A stretch of 64,000 bases of DNA, taken from NCBI GenBank assembly GCA_021029095.1, contig JAJOHG010000014.1, positions 310,001 through 374,000 of the forward strand, in the 5' to 3' direction. Made by a program: the position numbers and the translations under genes. Within the stretch, counting starts at the first letter, position 1. Each line of letters begins with the position of its first letter. Positions 57,992-64,000 of this stretch are shown here, piece after piece. This DNA is from Phellopilus nigrolimitatus (lineage: Eukaryota; Basidiomycota; Agaricomycetes; Hymenochaetales; Hymenochaetaceae). The notes under the pieces were generated by a model. The model had not been told where the DNA came from, searched no databases, and worked only from the letters and a program-made list of their open reading frames with translations.

Positions 57992-58427
57992 ATGTACCTA
58001 GACAAAGTTTATAAACATTTTTTTCCCTCCTGTTTCGTTTTCTCTGCCGAAGTGTGCACGTGGATCAGCAGGTAGCGCGGGATTAACCACCGGCCATGTC
58101 CGAGATGAGTAAGTCCAAAGCGATACGACTTCTGCAAGCAAAATCAATGTTGGTTTACTAGACCTGAATTCATTATGCCACAGGCCATTGCGTTTCCCGG
58201 TTGGCGTAATTTGTTCCTTCGATAGATGATGATAAAAAGAAGTGATAGATCGTGCCAGACGATCGACATGGGAAGCATATGCAGCGACGCAATACCGAAA
58301 GCCGTCTATGCTGAGGAAAATAGACGTGTGTGAGAGCCAGAACGAGAGATTAAAGTAAGACGAGTCCTGTGCGAGTGTCAGAACCACAAAGAAGCTTCAA
58401 TCATACGGGAAAAGGCTTACATGACCC

Positions 58428-60002
58428 CTACTTCCTCGGGAACTCACACCTAAGACCCCTCCCTCTACATTGCTCGCAGAGGGGACCGAGTTCGTCAGCG
58501 ACAACGACGCACTGCGTAACGAGTTTATGAGAATTCTGATTTCTTGCGTCAATTGAAAGTTGCTTACTCTCACGTGCCAATATTTACAAAGAGTGCACGG
58601 ATTGCGATTTGTGGTCTTTTGCGACTTCCGAGGCTGCTGCCCGATAGGGCCCGCGGGCTCAATGGCAATGGAAGAGACCCCTTGACCAACGTTCTCGTGC
58701 TGTGAATGCCCGCTCGCATGCGAAGGTCCGTGCATGATGCCCTCCTCCATACCCTCCATACCAACAGTGGCGGAAACAAGTTTGTGCGGATGTGGTGGTG
58801 GGCTGATTACAGAGTTGTGCGAATAGTCGACTGAGGAGTGCGAGAAATTGGGTGTGCTGCCCGGATACGAAGGTGATGGAAGGCTTGGACGATATTGATC
58901 GATAGCCAAGAACTGTGCATATGTGGATGAGAAACAGGTCGTTCGACAGACAAAGATAGGACCCCACCAGGTCAGGAGCCTGTGTCATCGGGAATTCATG
59001 GGCTGATGTTCTTAAAGGATAGACAGGGCGACCGAGAGCCTGACCTTGAGCATTTGTGTGCACTAGTGGATAGACAATGCGTTCTCCGCTGCCGTTCTGT
59101 GGCATCTCTTCCACAGAACGATAGAATGGAGGCCCGTGATGAGGCGATGGGAGAAACGACAAACGATTCTCAGGAGCCGTTGTGTCGATTTCGTGTCTGA
59201 TAGTTGGATAGATCAAACTGGGAGGATCCTGCGCTCGATGAATGGGTCAAAATCATGTAACGAAAAACGAGAATTGCACGCACAAAAGGATCTTCCTGGC
59301 CATATCGCTTTGTACGGACCAGTTCGCCTGGCGAAAGTCAGGGGTCGTGGCGGAACCTGCCAGATCGAAATTCTCGTGTCGTGGACGGCCGCTACCAGGC
59401 GCTCGTGAGCGGGAGAGCTCGATGGTCCCACCATCGAGAATGGATGAGATAGGACCGCGAGGTCTTGGGGGCAAGATGAAGTTGGGCTCGGTGTAGTGTG
59501 GAGGGCCAAATGGTAGATAAGGGGACTGCGCGGCGCCAATCAGCATGGAACGTCCCGAGCGGCTGATGATCGCATCCTGCAGAGAAGCGGATTCGTGAGA
59601 ACGTAAGAGACACAGAAATATATTGGCGCCTACAGATCTAGAAGTGCGAGTTTTTGGGCGGTGAGGAATGGGTATGATCAGCGGATGGTGGCGAGGGCTT
59701 TGAAGATCGCGATCATTGCCACCCGCCCACAGTCCTTCGCTATAGTAGGAGAATCCTTGTGGATCGCAATATTGAAGCGCTGTTGTGTCGACGTCGAGGC
59801 ACGGGATGTATAAGTCTCCGGCGGGATCCTACATGAGATGAATGAACCAGACATTGACCGAATAAAAAATATGAGAATTGCATACAGAAATATTATGAGG
59901 AGCGTTGTTCGACATAGTGAGATCTTGCTGTTGAAAGCCGAACGCCGCAGAGGACCTGGGAAAAAGTGGGCATTGGTCGGGGTGCCAGTACTGCTGAGGC
60001 AT
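58428..60002 (-). CDS. Family A protein with C-terminal Zn(II)2Cys6 cluster, copy A7 (intact)
   Basis: Six exons from the ATG at 60002 (MPQQYWHPDQCPLFPRSSAA) to the stop at 58428, about 420 aa, all joined in phase 0. Order: DPAGDLYIPCLDVDTTALQY; DAIISRSGRSMLIGAAQSP with PPRPRGPISSILDGGTIELS; DPPSLIYPTIRHEIDTTAPE to TQAPDL; FLAIDQYRPSLPSPSYPGS; and the zinc cluster RNPCTLCKYWHVR + CVVVADELGPLCEQCRGRGL + RCEFPRK. The cluster spacing equals that of A5. Relative to A5 it keeps one extra intron between exons 3 and 4; the donor chosen (GTACAAAG) is not conserved in other copies, so that join is the weakest. TATA box at 60053-60046. It is convergent with NDUFV1 scrap F4, as A1 is with the true gene. 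Confidence 0.7.
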
Positions 60003-60734
60003 GTAGAGACTAGAGACTGTTGAGGATGAAAGCAATGGGCGGAAGCATTTATACTGCGCGGAGGAAGCATGCGCTGCCGCGAATTTGCGCTTTCATCTGC
60101 GGGAATTGCTTGAAGGGGCAGAGGCCAAAGCCCCGAAATTCGGTACACATAGCCTCAGAAGGTAAAAGAGTCTAATAAGTCTTCCATTTTATGACAGCAA
60201 CGTGAAATACACAAAACCCAATCTCTTGATGTCCTTTCATTGTATAAGGCGCTTGCCTACGTTTCCGTACGAGCTGCTGCTGGCTTGGCCGGAGTCATAT
60301 GCTCTTGTCGCCTGGGGTTGTCCGTAGGAGCCAGCGTTGCTGTCCCAGGAGCCTCCGAAGGAGCTGTTATTGCTTCTCGTTGTAAGAGTCATCTTCAATA
60401 AATACTGTGGTTAGCATAAGTAATGAGTCGTCGAAAAAGAATATTACGACCGAACTCCGATGTCACCTGGATGGCGGAAGTTCCCTTCGGCACTGTCGGT
60501 GTAATGGATTTGTAAGCATGCGACGAGTGTCGAAGTGCTGGCGGCGGTGGAGGCATTTGGTTTCATTTGTTTCTTTTCGCACACTAAAATCACAGAAAGA
60601 AAGAAAAAAATATCAGAAAAGACTAATATCTCCATCTATCGGCGCTTCGATCCGGTTCCTGGCCTATAGTGCCCACCGCCTCTCTTCACAGATTCGTTTC
60701 TCAGTTTATTTACATGAGCTCTCTCGGCGGCGCA
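60003..60734. other. A7 upstream flank and a Ser/Tyr-rich scrap
   Basis: Minus strand 60405-60246 reads a short Ser/Asn/Gly/Tyr-rich frame (NNSSFGGSWDSNAGSYGQPQ; ASSSSYGNVGKR and stop). It resembles the tail of a low-complexity stress or RNA-binding protein; no start or domain was found. The rest shows nothing. Confidence 0.35.
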
Positions 60735-61075
60735 GCAGCAATCTGACGTTCGCCTGCTACGATTTTTGCTCACGGAGCTTACAAACCTCCGACCTCTCCT
60801 TGGCTACATCGCCGATACCATATGACTCAGAAAGCTGCGCAGTTTCCTTGCTGGCAGTATGTCACTGCGCAAGGACCGACATTGTCACCGTTATCGCGCG
60901 ATCCGCTCATGTACATTCCATTTTTTTTCCCGATGCCATAGTGAATTTAAAAAAATATTCGGGTGTGCAGTTCTACGCGCACAGGGCACGTCGTGGATGA
61001 TGAACATGATGGACCGCTTCGTCGAGAACCACGGGCACCGGCGCGAGCTCTCGTACGTCCCGCAGTTCGGGTGAA
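60735..61075 (+). pseudogene. NDUFV1 3'-half scrap F5
   Basis: Starts with the same junction block (GCAGCAATCTGACGTTCGCC), has a small duplication (AAGGACCGACATTGTCACC after a 30-bp insert) and the shared deletion of the iron-sulfur ligands (GTGCAGTTCTACGCGCACAG). It is recognisable up to [20 protein letters not shown], after which homology stops; no family A copy follows. Confidence 0.85.
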
Positions 61076-61965
61076 TTTCTTGGCGTCATTTTGTACGACT
61101 ACGCAACTGAGATCACTGCCGATGTGGCCTGTACGAAGATCGCGCGCACGACCGGACGGAGAGACTGGTTTCGAGGAGCGGCCTTCCTGCAGACCTCTCG
61201 GCGACAGTTCCAGATGGCCCTGAGAGTGTTTACACAGTCAAGCTTCTCGAGCATGCTTTTTGTGCGGCTCCCGCAAGCGAACCCACGTGACCCACTGCCT
61301 ACCATCAAATGTTGTCCTTCGGGAACAAGGCAAGAAGACGGTTTTACAGTGTAAGCAGGCAAAAAGCGGCACCTCTATAAGGGCCGCAATTTTACGAATT
61401 TGGGTCTGAGATTTTAATTTTCATAATAGAAGTAAGAGAAACGCAAATTTAAGCACTTTCCCGATTAAGCAAGTTTTGTTTCAAATTTTCGGACAAAAAA
61501 AAAGAAAAAAAGACCTTCTACACTTTTGAGAGACTCCTTCGCGGAATTATTCTGTACAATTGCTGTGAATCTGGATGGGATTTAAGGTAATATAAGTCCG
61601 GTCGTCAAATCCCTGAGGTTCTGAAGGTTCGCAAGGCCATCTAAAGGCTGAAGCTGCTTGTTGTAAAACAATAACCGATATTACGTCATACTGTTACCTT
61701 CCATAAAAGGCAATATATTGCATGCTTCAAAATTTCGGAGGCTGATTTTTTTCAACTTCGGCTGAATTAAAACTTAGCAACAAGGATACAAGGTACATAG
61801 TATTCAGGCATATGTAATTGGAAAAAGGAGCCGAATGTGGGATATTACGACCTCTGAAGAAAAAGCTTCACGGAGCTTGCCGAGCTACCGTATTTTGACT
61901 GCTTACAGCCTTACACTGTAGTACCTTCTTCTTCTTGTCTTTCACGCTGACGTTTCGGACACCAG
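61076..61965. other. No gene recognised
   Basis: AT-rich from about 61380; only short frames. No repeat of the surrounding array was recognised. Confidence 0.45.
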
Positions 61966-62340
61966 ATGATTACGTTTGTCAAGCCCATGATGATCGAACT
62001 GCTTAATGGACATTCAAAACGCATGAAGTCGCTCCCAGTGCGCGTTGTCGTATTCCGCGGTGGTGTCTCCGATGGCCAGTTCGACCGGGTGTTCATTAAC
62101 GTTCATTCACGAGTTCCCGGGAATCAAAGCTGCTCTCCGCTCTTTCAAGAAGCTGCCGATTGCCGTCTGCGTATGGTGACGCTTCCCGCTTCTGCGTCTG
62201 TACCCGGCGAAGCCTGAGCAGCGGGACAAGAACTCAAACACGAAGGCCGGGACGTTCGTCGACTGGGGTCACTACGGTGCATAACTTTGATTTCCTTCTG
62301 CAGACGCACGCGGCGCGCGTGGCTGCATCTGCATGAGATA
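61966..62340 (+). pseudogene. Argonaute PIWI-domain fragment
   Basis: Reads ITFVKPMMIELLNGHSKRMK, SLPVRVVVFRGGVSDGQFDR, then in shifted frames FPGIKAAL-like text, PEQRDKNSNTKAGTFVDWGH and FDFLLQTHAA. These are the PIWI-domain blocks around the second catalytic Asp region (xRDGVSEGQF in active proteins; here RGGVSDGQF, with the Asp of RDG replaced by Gly) and the RDxNxxPGTxVD block. At least two frameshifts and a stop make it non-functional. The source gene is elsewhere in the genome. Confidence 0.85.
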
Positions 62341-62399
62341 CTTCAGCCTCCTCCGGTCCTCCGGACGACAAAATGGACGAAGATCAGACCGTGCGCAGG

Positions 62400-62980
62400 G
62401 CGAAGGAGTTGTGGGGCACGGGTGAGCAGTCGTGGTGGAGGTCATTGTCGTCGGTGCTTGAAACCCGGAAGAGAGGAAGCACGGAGCGGGAGTGGCAAGG
62501 ACTCAGACTTGGGAAGGCTTAGACTTGGGGGGCGTGGATGATACGGGGAGAAGGCTGTGGGCGAAGGGTGAGTTCTCCATATATAATATGGCAACAACCT
62601 TGGGTCAGCTTGGGTCAGCTGCGTTTGGCACAGTTACAATCAATAATATAGGACGAAGACCCCGTGCATTCCGTCTTCAATACTTATGCATTACATGGAC
62701 CCCTCAGACTTTCATGGCCTCCGACGTTGACGTCGCCCCCCGCCCTACTCCCGCCCATAGTACCAATGGCCTCCGTACACGGTCCCGTGTCCCCAGACCT
62801 CACTCGCCCTTCCGCATAGTACACCGCGCCGACTGCGCCCTACAGCACAAGCCATCGGTGAGCATCCAACAGGGGGGAAAGTGTATAGTGTGATCAGATT
62901 AATAAAGTAAAATAACGCTAGTATTCGACGGCCGGCGCAAGCAGTACAAGCGCTGGACCAGGACCGGGTGCGGGTGCGGG
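62400..62980 (+). repeat. Repeat S, copy 2 (first half inverted)
   Basis: 62400-62580 is the reverse complement of the first half of repeat S (CACGGAGCGGGAGTGGCAAG, GGGTGAGTTCTCC, ATATATAATATGG). 62700-62960 is in direct orientation (CCAGACCTCACTCGCCC, CAGCACAAGCCATCGGTGAG). A short tandem GGTCAGCTTGGGTCAGCT lies between. Confidence 0.78.
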
Positions 62981-63049
62981 TGCGGCCCCAGCTTCGGGTA
63001 CCTGCGTCCTAAATCTCAAGGTTCTACTCCCCAGTTACGATGTGCCAGA

Positions 63050-63605
63050 CCATGACAAGGACACGAGACAACCTGGGAATGGCTGTCGGTGCCCGCAACG
63101 ATACGCAACGTCAAGCCGTGTTACTCGTGTTCTTCGAAATCGAGAGGCTAATTATACGACCCTTTAGTGCAATATATTGCCACCGTGCTTTTGTCTGGGA
63201 AGTGCGAATTGTGTGCTAAGGCTCAGGTGGCTTGCTTGCCTCACGAGGGAGGAAGCCTAGGGAGAAAGTTACCCGAGCGAGACTGTACAAAAATCTCATC
63301 TGCTTGTAAGTGCGTCCAACGTCTTACAGGTGAGTATAAAGCATATCATCGGACCCAACCATATTTATCGCTCATGATATGAATTATTTTACAGCCGCCC
63401 TTTCGTTTCGGCAACGAAGTATCTGATACTACCCAGCTACAAATTACTTGCGCGACCGGAGCTCCTGCAATCAATGTCGTCGCCGAGACCTCAAGCGATG
63501 ATGCTGTAGCAGACGCGCCTGCTAGCCAAGTCGACGGCTTCGATGGCCTAATCATTGCTGATATATCATTCGGCTTACTCAGAACCGCTGCATCTGGAAG
63601 GTAGC
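63050..63605 (+). pseudogene. Family B zinc-cluster gene, copy B3 (decayed)
   Basis: Exon 1 is mostly deleted (only the VKPCYSC end is left, with no donor). Exon 2 begins at the usual place (CNILPPC), then a one-base insertion shifts the frame; downstream the expected text reappears (SGKCELCAKAQVACLPHEGG). Exon 3 still has ETSSDDAVADAPASQVDGFD. Repeat E copy 2 follows directly. Confidence 0.8.
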
Positions 63606-63971
63606 AGTAGCCCACAGCCTAAGTATTTGTGAGGTAGGATTCGGAACGAAGCGGCATTGGTACTTCACACATACCAATGCGGCTTCGATAAATAAATGAC
63701 TCGGACAGTGGTATGTATATATGCATGTATATGATATCAGACTTCGGACTTTACGTAGGCGTAGGGACCTGAAAATGCCTAAACCTATAAAACTTGAGCG
63801 TTTCTGACCGTAACCGGGTAGAAATATGCACTTTTCTGGTTTCTTTCCTTTGCATCGACGCCCCCGGGCCGTGATGGTGGCGGCGTGACGACCAGGTATC
63901 CGTACCAACCATGGCAGACGGTCCGTGCGGCGTGCGCAAAGGCAACCGCACGCAAAGTCATGGCGGGGTAC

Positions 63972-63979
63972 TATATAAA
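63972..63979 (+). promoter_or_regulatory. Possible TATA box near the window end
   Basis: TATATAAA about 25 bp before the window ends; it may belong to a plus-strand gene beyond the edge. Confidence 0.4.
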
Positions 63980-64000
63980 CCCACTCACTGGCAGGGTTTC

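Larger units (their letters stand above)
36248..61075. repeat. Segmental duplication array built on [NDUFV1 3' end - family A zinc-cluster gene]
   Basis: The tail-to-tail arrangement NDUFV1 end -> ~450 bp -> family A (minus) at 37.5-40.1 kb recurs at 41.9-42.6, 48.5-50.8, 52.9-55.4 and 57.8-60.0 kb. Remnants lie at 43.9, 45.2 and 60.9 kb. The ~450 bp spacer is recognisable too (for example CCGGCCATGTCCGA and AAGTCCAAGC near 38140-38166, with similar text near 49078-49110). From 47.69 kb on, family B tail, PFS2 scrap, NDUFV1 scrap and family A repeat in the same order about 4.3 kb further on; the third unit starts about 4.6 kb after that. Confidence 0.85.

Overview
The window is nuclear DNA of a filamentous basidiomycete, most likely an Agaricomycete of polypore type. 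Short spliceosomal introns (mostly 50-65 bp, many per gene, some exons of only 11-16 bp), MYND, F-box and ZZ proteins, Zn(II)2Cys6 regulators and an ADP1-like ABCG transporter all point there. No bacterial features, CRISPR arrays, rRNA or tRNA genes were seen. All gene models below were spliced by hand from donor/acceptor sites, frame continuity and family knowledge; no search was run.

Region 1 (1-20 kb) is conserved housekeeping sequence: the 5' end of a Zn2Cys6 transcription factor cut by the window edge (- strand); adenylate kinase (-); a 0.5 kb TIR element (MITE); EMC4 (-) divergent from an ABCG transporter (+); a 15-exon cyclase-family hydrolase (+); and a head-to-head pair of paralogous MYND-finger proteins (- and +).

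Region 2 (20.4-26.1 kb) is bounded by long inverted arrays of ATCGATGAT/ACTAGTGAT palindromes with matching asymmetric spacers. Inside are broken pieces of a ZZ-finger gene, a chimeric piece of an RSC8/SWI3-type chromatin-remodelling subunit (SWIRM plus ZZ) and an unrelated insertion. It reads as a large compound element carrying captured host-gene fragments.

Region 3 (26.8-38.0 kb) holds normal genes: an IQ-motif protein, two tandem coiled-coil paralogues, an F-box protein, CDC42, a DUF202 membrane protein and complete mitochondrial complex I subunit NDUFV1.

Region 4 (38.0-64 kb) is an unstable segmental-duplication array. Its core is the tail-to-tail pair [NDUFV1 3' end -> <- family A]. 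Family A is a set of seven minus-strand genes or remnants whose extreme C-terminus, where preserved, is a canonical Zn2Cys6 cluster (C-x2-C-x6-C-x10-C-x2-C-x6-C). Two copies (49.5-50.8 and 58.4-60.0 kb) are intact; the others carry frameshifts, cluster damage or truncations. Family B, on the plus strand, is a small protein with the same cluster spacing and the same intron position; one copy (47.0-47.7 kb) is intact. Between them lie repeated scraps of NDUFV1, of a PFS2-like WD40 polyadenylation factor and of an Argonaute PIWI domain. The last units repeat about every 4.3-4.6 kb. The array is the most novel part of the window: a local nursery and graveyard of zinc-cluster genes next to a complex I gene.
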